DNA of 64,000 nucleotides, from assembly GCA_036345935.2 (NCBI GenBank), contig JADWOT020000002.1, positions 10,473,782 to 10,537,781 on the forward strand, given 5' to 3'. A model generated the notes under the pieces. That model did not search any database and was not told the origin of the DNA. It worked only from the letters and a program-made list of their open reading frames with translations. This document shows positions 12,580 through 24,158 of the stretch, one piece after another; positions within the stretch are counted from its first letter, which is position 1; each line of letters begins with the position of its first letter. Origin of the DNA: Taenia hydatigena (taxonomy: Eukaryota > Platyhelminthes > Cestoda > Cyclophyllidea > Taeniidae). The position numbers and the translations under genes were made by a program.

Positions 12580-13989
12580 AATCGGCTTGCACCAGAGAAG
12601 CCCATCACAATCGATCAAACGACCCACTGCCGTGTGTGGTTTCACGGTGTGTGTGAGTGCGCCATTTGCTCCGTGGGTCAAGAGTAGGCCTTTCCATTGG
12701 CTCACATCCCTAAATTGCATGCTCGTAATCACACGTGTGTGAGTTGTAGATACAAGTTCTGTTTTCCTTTGGAGGAGAGATGTCTCTTTTGATCTGCTTC
12801 ATATTACTGGCAACTTCATCCATGCATGGCGATTTCACACTGGAAGGGGGCAAGGTACCTTCGCATGCTCTGCTTTCATCAATACGTGAATATGAGCATT
12901 TAGCAAATGAGAGTTAACACAGTAATAATTAATAAATTAGAACACTAAGCAGGCATAACAAGTAATTCTCATCGAAAAACCAGCTAAAGAGTGCTAGAAA
13001 TGACTTATCTACTGTCATTCGTTTGTACTGCATCACATCACAGTCAAATTAGCTTGGTGGCACTGAGTGGGCTCCTTTGTTCCTTTGCATTGCCTCATAC
13101 CTCCTGGCGGTTTACCTGATCCACCAGTAAGTTGAAGTAAGCGACACAGATCCCTCTGCTCACTCCTTGTCACCTTCCACGCATTCGTCCTAATGCTTGA
13201 GCATTTTGCTTTCATCTGGCTTAATATTGGGTCGCGTGGGGGCACACTGGGACAAATGAGACCACATCACTCTCCCCACACTAATGCAGACATCTCTCTG
13301 TGTTTCCATTTGTGCAGATTCTAGAGCTCCACAGAACGTGAAAACTGAGGCGATCGATCCTTACAGGGTGCGCGAGTTGGGAACCGCCAACTAATCCCGA
13401 CGGGCGAGTCATGAATTACAGCATTCCTTGGATTGTTGACAAACCTCCGATTAACAATACCTGCTTCACCACCGGGCGAAATTGCGCTATCCTGAATTTA
13501 AAGCCAAATCAAACCATTTCTGCTTTTGTTTATGCACGCATTGAGAAGGAAGATTCGGATGATCGTGGGCATTGGGCCTGCAGTGATAGAGTTAGAACGA
13601 CTACACCAGGTGAGGAGGAATGTGAGTTCTTTATGCTCCTTTTGTTAAAAGCAAAACCATCGCTTGAAAGCAACCAGGACTAACCAAAATCAGGCCCACA
13701 ATGGCACCCATTTATTGCTGTCACCAAAATGGTTCTGAAGCTTCGATTTACAGTATCTTCTGCCATTTCTGTTACGCTCGCCTCGTGAGATAGCCCAAAA
13801 TGCCACAATGCACCCCGTTAACAGTTTGTTATTTTTGGTCTGAAGGGGGAAGGTTCATTGGTTGGAGCCCCGAGATCGACTCCAATAGTTTTCGACCCTG
13901 CATCCAAAATCGTCGCCACTGATAAATCGACCTGTGCTGCTTTAGCCACTGGAGCTCTGCTAGCTTCCATGGCCTTAGTGCTTGCATAA
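12580..13989 (+). pseudogene. broken FnIII antigen gene (gene B)
   Basis: A second copy of the gene A structure. A signal-peptide exon starts at ATG 12780 (MSLLICFILLATSS); its donor is uncertain (GTACCT at 12855 is phase 0, GTGAAT further down would be phase 1). The FnIII exon runs 13318-13609 between acceptor TTTGTGCAG and donor GTGAGG and begins with an APQNV motif as in gene A. Its 292 nt are not a phase-compatible length (gene A: 309), and the frame jumps near 13,372-13,378, between the first strand and the WEPP motif. The tail exon (about 13843-13989) keeps a similar hydrophobic end (LLASMALVLA), but its acceptor AG has become TG at 13841-13842 and one extra G sits in the G run just after it. 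Three independent lesions argue for a pseudogene rather than sequencing errors. Confidence 0.7.
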
Positions 13990-14224
13990 ATCTCCTCAAA
14001 AGCCTGTCGAATTCAACAACTGTTTGACCTTCTCCGAGTATAGAACCTCAATGCTTGCATTGCCAAACACGCTGTTTGTTTTTACTGCAGGCTTCATTAC
14101 TCTGCAGGACGGTCGATTTAAAAAGCATTTGCCTTCAATCTTTATTATCATGAGCAGTTGTTGCAAACGATTGTCAAATGACAAATATAATAAGCAGTTG
14201 GCGATTTCGCCTGTTGTCAATCAG

Positions 14225-14375
14225 TGATGAATGCAGACCTCAAGTCACCGGCTGCATTTTCATATAAATTAAATTGGAAGAGAAAGTGAGAAGTGGAATG
14301 AAGTAGATGCAAAATAATGGGGACTAATTCGAAATCATAGAGGTGAGTGGGTGGACGTGTGAGAAGCCAGCAGGA
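14225..14375 (-). repeat. fragment of local repeat R, inverted
   Basis: GAATGCAGACCTCAAGTCACC at the left is the reverse complement of the TGACTTGAGGCCTGCATTC word at about 11,490, followed by TAAATTAAATTGGAAG and a GTGAGAAGCC word. It abuts the truncated gene C, so R and the FnIII duplicates share a breakpoint region. Confidence 0.6.
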
Positions 14376-14382
14376 GTCGCTA

Positions 14383-14850
14383 CCAGGCAACATTCATACA
14401 ATCGCCTTACCAACCCAACAATGCGTGTGGCTTTATGGTTTGCGTGTGGGTGCGCGATTTGCTTTGTGGATCAAGAGTGGATCATCCCATTGGCTTATAT
14501 CTCCTTACCATACGCTTATGGGGACACGTGTGTGGGATGTCAATACGAGCTCTGTTCTTGCTGTAGGAGAGATATCATTTCCATTCAGCTTCATATTGCT
14601 GGCAACTTTATTCGTGCATGGCGATTGCCAAATGGCACCAAGTGGATTCATTCACTTCCTCACATTGTCTGATAAGTTTAGATTCTTATCCGATCCCCTA
14701 GTAAGCGATACGAGAGACGCAGTTCTTTTACGCCTTCATTCTAATTCTTGAGCATTTTGCTTCTACCTCATTTAATTTGAGTGCGCGTGAGAGCACACCG
14801 GGACAAATGGAACTCTATCACTCTCTGACGCTTCAAGCCTGTCAGTCAGT
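14383..14850 (+). pseudogene. truncated FnIII antigen gene (gene C): exon 1 and intron only
   Basis: Aligns with gene B 12583-13290 over the upstream region, the signal-peptide exon and intron 1. The exon 1 relative lies at about 14,575-14,625 (GCTTCATATTGCTGGCAACTT, TGCATGGCGATT), but the start codon position reads ATA instead of ATG. The intron part keeps CTAATTCTTGAGCATTTTGC and the following GAGAGCACACCGGGACAAATG word. Similarity stops just before the place where the FnIII exon should begin, and no FnIII or tail exon follows. The long open frames across this stretch (134 and 109 codons) are incidental. Confidence 0.65.
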
Positions 14851-15429
14851 CACTAGAAAGTACGCTTACTTTAGTCAACAGGATGACCTATACCCGTTAC
14901 ACACACACACACCCAAGACCAGTCACCACTAGCCCACAGCTAAGATGACACACACGTTGATCGACCAGATCATCTCTCTTGGTATGCGAACCTGAAATTA
15001 AAACTGGATGGTGGATTACTAGCATTAAGACCACTCACTCACAATGGAAAACCAGGCCATTGCATCTGCTTCTTTTATTCAGCCAAATAAAATGTGCCCA
15101 TTCTTTTGTCTTGCCTTCGAAACCCTACGGATTGTATCGACTATTTTTTGTATCAGTTAATATTGGTTCTTCACCTAAAAATCATTTTTATGTATCTAAA
15201 CACCTGTAACGTGAGAGTAGCATTGTGAGACCCCTTGAAGACAAGAGAAGGCATAATAATAAGGTGAAGTATTCGTATTTAGCAAACAGAAGGGGATTGG
15301 AGCTGCTAGGAGGAATCAGAGTCCAGCCCACCCGACAAAGGCAATACGACCATTCCGAGTGGCCGTAACCGAAGCCAACAGTTCGACAATAGGCATAATA
15401 AAGTGTGTAAAATGGACTGCATGCACCTT
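14851..15429. other. no gene; short AC microsatellite
   Basis: A short run of AC dinucleotides lies at about 14,899-14,912. No exon recognised. The right end grades into degenerate satellite units. Confidence 0.5.
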
Positions 15430-18265
15430 CACTCTGTGAGAGCAAACATCACAATCACGAGAGAATATTACCACAAAAATTAGTACAGCGAGAGCGAAAT
15501 TCACAACCACAAACGGATCACTGCCACAAAATTTTATTCATTCAAAAAGAGAATCGCAATCGCGAGAGAATCAATAATACAAAATTTCATCCGGTTAGGG
15601 CGCAATTCGTAATCACAAAAAAAACAATGCTACAAAATTCCATCCAGTGAGGGTGAAACTCGCAATCACGAGAAAATCAATATCACAAAATTCCATCCAA
15701 TGAAGGCGAAAATCGCAATAATCAGAGGATAAATACTAAAAAATTCCATCCGGTGAGGGTTAAGTACGCAAATGACGGAGGATCAACACTACAAAATTAC
15801 ATCCAGTGAAAGCGAAATTCGCAATCAATAGAGAATCACTACTACAAAATTCCAAGCAGGGAAGTCGAAATCCGCAATCACGAGAGCATCAATACTAAGA
15901 AATTCCATCCGATGAGAGCGAAATTGGCAATTATCAGAGGATCGATACTACGAAAATACATCCAGTGAGAGCAAAATTCGCAATCACCAGAGAATCAATA
16001 GTACAAAAATTCCATCCAGTAAGAGCGAAATTCGCAATCACGAGAGCATCAATACTACAAAATCCCAACCAGTGACAGCGAAATTCGCAATCATCAAAGG
16101 ATTAATACAACAAAATTCCATCCAGTGAGAATGAAATTCGCAATCACGAGAGGACCAATACTACAAAATTCCATCCAGTGAAGGCGAAATTCGCAATCAC
16201 GCGAGAATCAATAATACAAAAATTCCATCCAGTGGGATCAAAATTCGCAATTATCAGAGGATCAATACTACAAAATCCCGTCCAAAAAAGACGGAATTCC
16301 CAATCATCAAAGGATTAATACAACAAAATTCCATCCAGTAAAGGCGAAATTCGCCATCACGAGAGGATCAATACTACAAAATTCCATCCAGTGAGAGCAA
16401 AATTCCCAATCATAAAACAATCAATACTACAAAATTCCATCCAGTGAAGGCGAAATTCGCAATCACGAGAGGATCAATACTACAAAATTCCATCCAGTGA
16501 AGGCGAAATTCGCAATCACGAGGGAATCAATAATACAAAAATTCCATTCAGTAAGAGCGAAATTCGCAATCACGAGAGGATCAATATTACAAAATTCCAT
16601 CCATTGAGGGCAAAATTCGCAATCATCAAGGGATTATTACAACAAAATTCCATCCAGTGGGAGCAAAATTCGCAATTATCAGAGGATCAATACCACAAAA
16701 TTCCATCCAGTGAAGGCGAAATTCGCAATCAGGAGAGCATCAATAGTACAAAATCCCATCCAATAAAGGCGAAATTCGCTATCATCAAAGGATTAATACA
16801 ACAAAATCCCATTCAGTGAGAGCGAAATTCGCAATCACGAGAGGATCAATACTACAAAATTCCATCCATTGAGGGCAAAATTCGCAATCATCAAGGGATT
16901 ATTACAACAAAATTCCATCCAGTGGGAGCAAAATTCGCAATTATCAGAGGATCAATACTACAAAATCCCGTCCAATAAAGGCAGAATTCCCAATCATCAA
17001 AGGATTAATACAACAAAATTCCATCCAGTGAGAGCAAAATTCGCAATCATCAAAGATTTAATACAACAAAATTCCAACCAGTGAGAGCGAAATTCGCAAT
17101 CACGAGAGAATCAATAGTACAAAAATTCCATCCAGTGAGAGCAAAATTCGCAATTATCAAAGGATTAATACAACAAAATTCCATCCAGTAAGAGAGCGAA
17201 ATTCGCAATCACGAGAGGATCAATACTACAAAATTCCATCCAGTGAAGGCGAAATTCGCAATCACGAGGGAATCAATAATACAAAAATTCCATCCAGTAA
17301 GAGCGAAATTCGCAATCACGAAAGGATCAATATTACAAAATTCCATCCATTGAAGGCAAAATTCGCAATCATCAAGGGATTATTACAACAAAATTCCATC
17401 CAGTGGGAGCAAAATTCGCAATTATCAGAGGATCAATACTACAAAATTCCATCCAGTGAAGGCGAAATTCGCAGTCACGAGTAAATCAATGCTACAAAAT
17501 TCCATCCAGTGACAGCGAAATTCGCAATTATCGGAGGATCAATACTACAAAATCCCATCCAATAAAGGCGAAATTCCCAATCATCAAAGGATTAATACAA
17601 CAAAATTCCATCCAGTAAAGGCGAAATTCGCCATCACGAGGGGATCAATACTACAAAATTCCATCCAGTGAGAGCAAAATTCGCAATCATCAAAGGATTA
17701 ATACAACAAAATTCCATCCAGTGAGGGCGAAATTCGCAATCACGAGAGAATCTATACTACAAAAATTCCATCCAGTGAGAGCGAAATTCGCAATCACGAG
17801 AGAATCAATACTACAAAATTCCATCCAGTGAGGGCAAATTTCCCAATCACGAGAGAATCAATACTACAAAATTCCATGCAGTAAGAGCCAAATTCGCCAA
17901 TATCAGAGGATCAACACTACAAAATTTCATCCAGTGAGGCCGAAATTCGCAATCACGAGACAATCAATGCTACAAAATTCCATCCAGTGAGGGCGAAGTT
18001 CGCAATCACGAGAGGAACAACAGTATAAAATTTCAGCCAGTGAGGGCGAAATTCGCAATCACCAGAGGATCAATACTACAAAATTTTATCCAGTGAGGGT
18101 AAAATACGGAATCACAAGAGAGTTGATGCTACAAAATTGTATTCGCTGAAGGTGAAGTTTGCACATTTGCGGAAATGATTTCAAGAAACTTGCATTTATC
18201 GGCGGCTAAATTCGCATACGCGTGCAAATGAATACAATTAAATTGCATTTAGTTAAAGCGAAATT
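15430..18265 (+). repeat. 53-bp satellite array, about 50 units
   Basis: A tandem array with unit length 53 bp (51-54 in variants). Each unit contains AAAATTCCATCCAGTGAG, a GCGAAATTCGC core and a GAGAGGATCAATACTAC-type spacer. Units at both ends are more diverged, the usual pattern for unequal exchange. Several spacer types occur (CACGAGAGGATC, CATCAAAGGATTAATAC, TTATCAGAGGATC). A specific two-type combination recurs at about 16,605, 16,870 and 17,345, that is every 5 or 9 units, indicating higher-order structure. The 71-codon frames inside are artefacts of the repeat. Confidence 0.95.
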
Positions 18266-21200
18266 GGCAGTCTCTGCCCTACGGTTTTGTCAGTTCTCTA
18301 ATGCTCATCGGAAGCAATATTCATTTGAAATGGGGCTTTAACAGCCAGAATCTCTATGTCCTTAACAGGAAAGACATGATATTTTCTATTTTTTATTCTA
18401 CAGTTACATCGCAACTCAGATGTTACATTGTATTTAGCCATCAAAAGTTTTTTGCACGATACAAATGCAGTCATGCATAAAGAAAACTCCTAAATGTATT
18501 TCATCATCCTATCAAACCTTCTATGCTTATAGCTATTTAAATCAGTCAATTATTAAAAAATAATACTTTCTATAAGGAGCATTAGGCCCATTTGCACCAA
18601 TCAGCACATCAAATGAATATAACGATAGTATGTAGGGAGTTGAGAAGTACCGTACCTCCCACCAGGCGACACAATCACCACGACCTCCGCTACACTTACA
18701 GCCGAGAAAAGGGACGAGATATGGATCAAGTTCGTGACACCTGGAGTCCCACCAAGGACACAATCTTCTGAGCGTTTGCCTTCAAGCACATATTCGATCC
18801 CATGGGGCTGCGGTTCTCCGCGTCATGGAAAGAGTGCCCATATGAGTTACACTTTGCCTAATTGGGCAGCAAGACTCGTGATGAAAGAGTGCGATGTCTT
18901 TCAACGCATCTCATAGATGGACTCCCACAACCAACCACTAGAGTGACCGAAATACACGGTTGGCAGCTCAGCAATGCGCTAAGGACTAAAATTTTGGTCG
19001 AGTTTAACATTATACAATCGCCAAACTGTCTGCACACAGTTTCCTCGGCTCAATTTTGTGTTTCTCCCAATAATTATCACCAGATCATCAACGTTACCGC
19101 TGACTCCTCCAAGATTTCTCGACTGCCCTTAAGCAGCGAACCCGCAGGTTCGACATGCAATTTATCGCCACGAGTAAATCACTGGTAACCAATAATAGGG
19201 AAATCAGATCTCCCACATTTCGTCATAATTTGAAGAAGTCTTAAAATGACCACAATCAGCAGACACCATCGCGGTACAAAATGCGCTCAAAGTAAATAAA
19301 TGCGACCCACGTCAGCACTTAATTAAATACTTCGGTAGAATTTGATCATTTCACCACAAGCATTACACAATCCACTAATTCAGCAAGCCTCAAAAGTCGC
19401 CACTTATGCTATCATGTCAACACTGCGAGTTTACTTATGTGCATGCACAAAGTAAGTCAAAAATCTCCAAAATGGAAGCTCACATACCCGAACTCTTTAG
19501 CGCAAACTTGGAACCTGGCGTAGCAACGACCACACCAAAGCCCGACATTTCATACATGCCGCTATGCACACGAAAAGGGTATTGGGTATGAACAAAGCAA
19601 AATAATTGCCATAGCAAAAATACTATGCAGAATTTTTTGCAAACATAACTATGACACTTGTACGGGACTTTAAACTACGATTATATCATTTTCATTATCC
19701 TTATTGCATAGGTTAGTTAAGAATACGCCTTTTCTATATTTTCATCACTATTTATTGAATTTTTAGGCAAGCTTTTTTAGTTAATTTTATTCATTTAGGC
19801 AGCAACACTAAAAAAATACTACAATACTGTAGCACTCATGTTTCTTTGACCTCACCATTTAGACGAGAGGCAGGAACACAATGTGAATCTCCCGGCGTCG
19901 ACAATGGCCATCGCGCAACCTTTTATTACCTCGCCATTGGTCAATCCTTCTGTATAAGGCAATAAGTGCGTCTCAGAACATTCAACCTTCTCGTATTAGG
20001 CATGGGCGCGGGGGCGGGGCGACGAATGAGGAAATCCCTGCAAATGTAGCCTGTGCGAGTAATGCGTGTAGTATCTAGCATACACTCAGCTGTGGACAGT
20101 GAAGGACTCGGATGGTTATTTATATTTAATCCAAATACAATGTAGCTGCAACTTAACATGGCAATAAAAGTACCCAGCACGAGTGATTTTGCGTTTGTTG
20201 CCTGTCCAGCTCTAAGCCTCGTCTACGGTCACTTGGATGGTGTTTGTACCTTCGTCGATGGGATGGTCTCTAGGCCACGCAAGTAGCTGCAATCATTTTC
20301 GCGTGTCAAGCATAGTTATTTAGATGATGAGAGTAACCAGATTTTGGGCACACCCCTCCGTAATATTTTATTATAGATACAGCATTCATCGATAGGTAGA
20401 TTCTTGTGCTTACTGTTGGCACTTAGGTTTTGAATGTCTATGTTCTTTTTGAAGAAACATGTATTTATCGTTTATTTTGTGCGAAAATGCCATTTCTTTA
20501 AGATAGTTAGATTTGAAGGATTTTTTGCTTGACGTTAACTTCTCTCATTGTGATCGGCGGTGTCACTGCTGCTGATGATACGGTGGACCGTACGCCTGAC
20601 AAATCATCCTCCTCTTCTGCCACTTCCTATAATTCGAGGTTTCATTAAATTAGATAAAAATAATCACAAGGATAGTCTACCTGTCCGTGGGGGTCTGCAG
20701 AGATCTGCAGCAGGTGGGTGGGCTTAGTCCCCATAACCTCCACGTTCAGGACACCGCACTCGTGGTGAGCCTTTAGTTTTGTGTGTGAACACGTAGCACA
20801 GTGAGGTCAGCCGAGACTGAGTCATTACTAGCTTTCAAACCGCTGCAGGCCTGGGGTGGTGCACGGATTATCAGGGCGCTTTCATATCATACCAACACAC
20901 GGACTCCTTTTCACCCACCACAATCAGCACAGTCGGTAGTCTCAAGCGTACCCATTAATTGTCTTGGACGGAGCAGCGTCAACACGAATGTGCATTTGTG
21001 CCTCAGACGTAAGCACCACCGACCTACTTTCCTCCTTGCGAATGTGACGGTGGCCCAAGTGACGGCGTCACATATTGACTTCGCTTCGGGGTACCATTAA
21101 TGCTCTCTAATCCAGCACAAAATGCAGCACTCTCTGCGACTAATAGTCAGGGTTCTTTTGACAACCCGATTTCATTAAATCCTTTCCGATTCCACTTTAT

Positions 21201-21988
21201 GGCATGGTCGGAGGGCACAGTGGCTTAAAAGTAGGGTCATGTGAATAAAGGCGGAGTCCAAATTGTCTCTTGTAGGTAACGTTTTGCGTCTGTTCATCCT
21301 AACCAGCTTGCTCTGACTTCCGTGCTGTCCAGCCATATTGCCTAGCTATGTTGTGTAGAGGCAATGAGGAGATGGAGGCGATGTCAGGCAATCACTTAAT
21401 TGACGTCTTCGCTGATAGACGCTCCGTACACATCAGCGTTATACCGTTTTCCTTTCGTGAATAGCAATTCTGCCAAATGCGGAAATGTGGTCCTTGATGA
21501 AAAAGAGACGTCACTATCAGCCTTCCGCTTGTAGTCTCAACAGATTTACCCATCAGCGACAGATGTCTCTCTGATCTCTGGCTAAAATTTGGCCTCCAAC
21601 AATAGGACTTACAGTAGCTGTCTTTTAGGATAAGGTTGGTTTGCAACCAGCACCACAAGGTATTCCCGTGGTCGTAGCGGGGTCACATGTCTGCATCGCG
21701 GCGAATGCGGCACCAGCGTTTAGGTGGACTAAGAGGCTACTTGCGTGACCTGAAGGCTAAGCCGTGGCGACTAAGGGATGTGCGTAATCAAAGGCGGATT
21801 TAATTTAACTGCTAAAGCATTGCAATGCCTTCCACGGATTCTAATCTAAATCCTGCATGTTAGACTTGACGCAGCAGCTTATGGAATGCTGTAACAATTT
21901 CACAATTTGTGGATAATTTTGTAATGCGCGCTTACATTACTGTATGCTCCACTTCTCACAACGGTAGATAAAAAAAAACGCTGCAAAA
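18266..21988. other. no supported gene; two weak minus-strand candidates
   Basis: On the minus strand, 18,690-18,790 encodes a plausible short stretch followed by a GTAAGT donor near 18,700. At 19941-20180 a frame starts with a hydrophobic segment (MLSCSYIVFGLNI) that could be a signal peptide. Neither has a matched partner exon. The plus-strand frame at 20801-21100 and the minus-strand frame at 21392-21658 show no domain. Confidence 0.35.
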
Positions 21989-22304
21989 TTAGCGCCAAGT
22001 GCCACCTATTATTTTGCCATTATTTTGTGCAAGCAGTAAGAATGAGCCTTGCCAAACTCTGATCAGGCACATGCACATGATAGATGGCGTACTACAAACA
22101 ATTTTCTTTGTATTACTTCGATAATATTCATGCAGAGCATGAGACAACCACATTTCCATCACATGGGATAGAGAACCGACTCCACCAATCGACAAGTGAT
22201 TCAGCACAGTCTGATGTGCTATTTCTCCCATCGAAAAGAAAGTTGGACTGAAGTAGACGTTGTAAATACTGCTTCGTTCCTCTCGGTGTCCATCAATTAA
22301 ATGC
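21989..22304 (-). CDS. candidate terminal exon, unrecognised product
   Basis: A pyrimidine-rich acceptor (CCACCCTTCGCAG) precedes a 316-nt open stretch in phase 2 that ends in TAA at 21989. The 104 residues have a natural composition (ERSSIYNVYFSPTFFSMGEI near the start, QGSFLLLAQNNGKIIGG near the end) and no internal stop. Function not recognised. The same strand carries the F-box gene about 0.9 kb upstream; whether the two belong together is unknown. It could also be a chance open frame. Confidence 0.35.
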
Positions 22305-23216
22305 CTGCGAAGGGTGGATGCAGGCTTCATTGTCAAATTGAAAGTCGACCGCACTGATGAGACCTCTTACGACCACCACCTCCAACAATGTTGACACCTG
22401 TCAGCACGAAGTATCCCATGTTAGGTTCACTGGACTGCCTCCGCCTTACTTCTTTCCTCTCTTTCTTTAGCATGCCAAACAGCGATGACTTCCAAACAGT
22501 TGAACCTCACTTTGGATCGTGGCATATTCTCCTCATCCCTGCAATGCTTGCCTAAGTGGTTTCCTGTGAGGCCTAGCAACTAAGGCATGGAGGTGGTCAA
22601 AATTCGTCAAAAAGAAAAACACCTTCTTCCTGTGATGCTCTTTTCCATGTGACCTTTTATGATTCCACACTTTAAAATGCAGTTCCTTAGCTCGACATTG
22701 TAGGAAGAAAACGTGGCAAATGGTGCTGAGGTCCTCCCTCTTCCCATAACTTGCGGAAGGTACCAATGCAGGCCAGCTCGCAACCAGGCAATTCCGCGGC
22801 TCCCTCCCAACAATCCTAACTAAACAGCACAATAAATTCACTTTCGATGGAACAATGGCATGTTTGTGGTTGTCATCTTCCTAATTCTCATTCTCTTTCT
22901 ACAGTCTCGGGCTCCGAAGTGACAAAAAAATAAGAGCATTTTAGAGGGCTTCCCCAAATGTCTTGTTTCAAGTTGTTCCACCTTAACTGATTCATCTGTT
23001 CATTCATTTACCGACCCGATGCACCCTCTATCACCACAGCATTTAGCGTAGCACTACAAAGGTCTGCACTTATCCAGCCACTCAGCAAAAGCAGCGTAGC
23101 AACTCAACGACTGCAATGCATTCAAACAAGTCATTCCATGCCTCGCTCACACCACACAAAATAAGTAATGGAAACAAACAAAGACATCATCTACATTAAA
23201 TACACAAAGAATACAA
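22305..23216. other. no gene recognised
   Basis: A 102-codon minus-strand frame at 22533-22841 is basic and His/Lys-rich and overlaps another frame; it has no splice support. The right end is the 3' flank of the F-box gene; no canonical AATAAA close to its stop was seen. Confidence 0.4.
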
Positions 23217-24158
23217 TTACACGATTTGTCTCTCGCCTGCCACACAGTCGTGCTTCTGAACACTCTCAAGTCTTTTGCACATCACGTCGTAAAAGCTCCA
23301 TTCCAACAAATCTGACCAGTTGGTAAAGTTCCCTCCATGACGCCTAATGCACCACAATCGCCAATTCGTCTGCACAGTAGCCAGCGGAGAGCCGTCCAAG
23401 CCACCAAGGCTCTGAATGAATCGCGCCAGACCATCCATCTCACTTGACTCATCTTCCTCCGCATTTACAATCACCGCAATCGACAATGTTTGATGAGGTG
23501 CAAGCGATTCTAAGGTGGATGCAAAATCATCCCTCAGGAGGCGCGAAGCATCCGCCAAATAGATTATGCAGTCACAGCAGTCATGTCCATCTCGTTCTCC
23601 TGCAAATGTTGCCTCTCTAAAAATAAAACTCTTACCTCTTGCAGCCGAATTAACAGAAAAAATGCAGCCATGCATACCAACAATGCGCGTGTGAGATCGG
23701 TACTTGATCATCGAAAGGTAACCGAATAGCAGGATGTTGGATGCTTCCATCCGCAGTGCAAATTCCCCTTCCGACATCGCTCTTACCTTATGATCTGGCA
23801 AAATGCTAAAGTGTGCAGTTCTTGGGGCTTTGCCACGAGCAGGCACCGACATGAAACGCTCATAAGAGTCACTTTGCACCTTCTGATATCGAATGGCTTC
23901 AGTAGCGTTTTGAAAAGAGGTAGGTGGGGACTGTGGGAAGAGTAGCTGGCAAAGACGTTTGTCTAACCAACTCCACCGGTTAATGTGATTGTTTATGAGG
24001 GTGAGGAATGGGCATGTTGAGAGGATCCACCTCCAACCTGGAATGCTCTCGCACAGATTCACCAAATCCGGCACATCAAGAAATCCACAAATTCGCAACG
24101 CCAATTCAGGTCGAAGATCGGTGACTTTACGCTGTGAACTGTCTTCTGCCTGAAGCAT
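23217..24158 (-). CDS. F-box protein, FBXO4-like
   Basis: An uninterrupted frame of 313 codons from ATG 24158 to TAA at 23217. Residues ~12-55 form an F-box (LRPELALRICGFLDVPDLVN followed by a Trp-rich helix end), the segment that binds SKP1 in SCF ubiquitin ligases. The remainder resembles the GTPase-like substrate-binding domain of FBXO4: central hydrophobic strands (IIYLAD, LSIAVIVNAEE) and a C-terminal region with a Trp-rich loop and a helix LLEWSFYDVM, in the order found in FBXO4. Human FBXO4 is longer (about 390 residues). A good acceptor (TTCTTGATGCTTCAG) overlaps the ATG, so this may be the last coding exon of a longer gene. Expected role is cytosolic or nuclear substrate recognition. 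F-box assignment is firm; the FBXO4 subfamily is inference. A partial duplicate lies at 55848-56258. Confidence 0.75.
   Translation of the reverse strand: MLQAEDSSQRKVTDLRPELALRICGFLDVPDLVNLCESIPGWRWILSTCPFLTLINNHINRWSWLDKRLCQLLFPQSPPTSFQNATEAIRYQKVQSDSYERFMSVPARGKAPRTAHFSILPDHKVRAMSEGEFALRMEASNILLFGYLSMIKYRSHTRIVGMHGCIFSVNSAARGKSFIFREATFAGERDGHDCCDCIIYLADASRLLRDDFASTLESLAPHQTLSIAVIVNAEEDESSEMDGLARFIQSLGGLDGSPLATVQTNWRLWCIRRHGGNFTNWSDLLEWSFYDVMCKRLESVQKHDCVAGERQIV

Noticed and set aside
14343..14751. Overlapping 109- and 134-codon frames
   Set aside because: They run across the upstream region, exon 1 and intron of the truncated FnIII copy in unrelated frames.
16604..17084. Two similar 71-codon open frames inside the satellite array
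   Set aside because: They are the 53-bp repeat read in a frame that happens to lack stops; their similarity reflects a five-unit higher-order repeat, not a gene.
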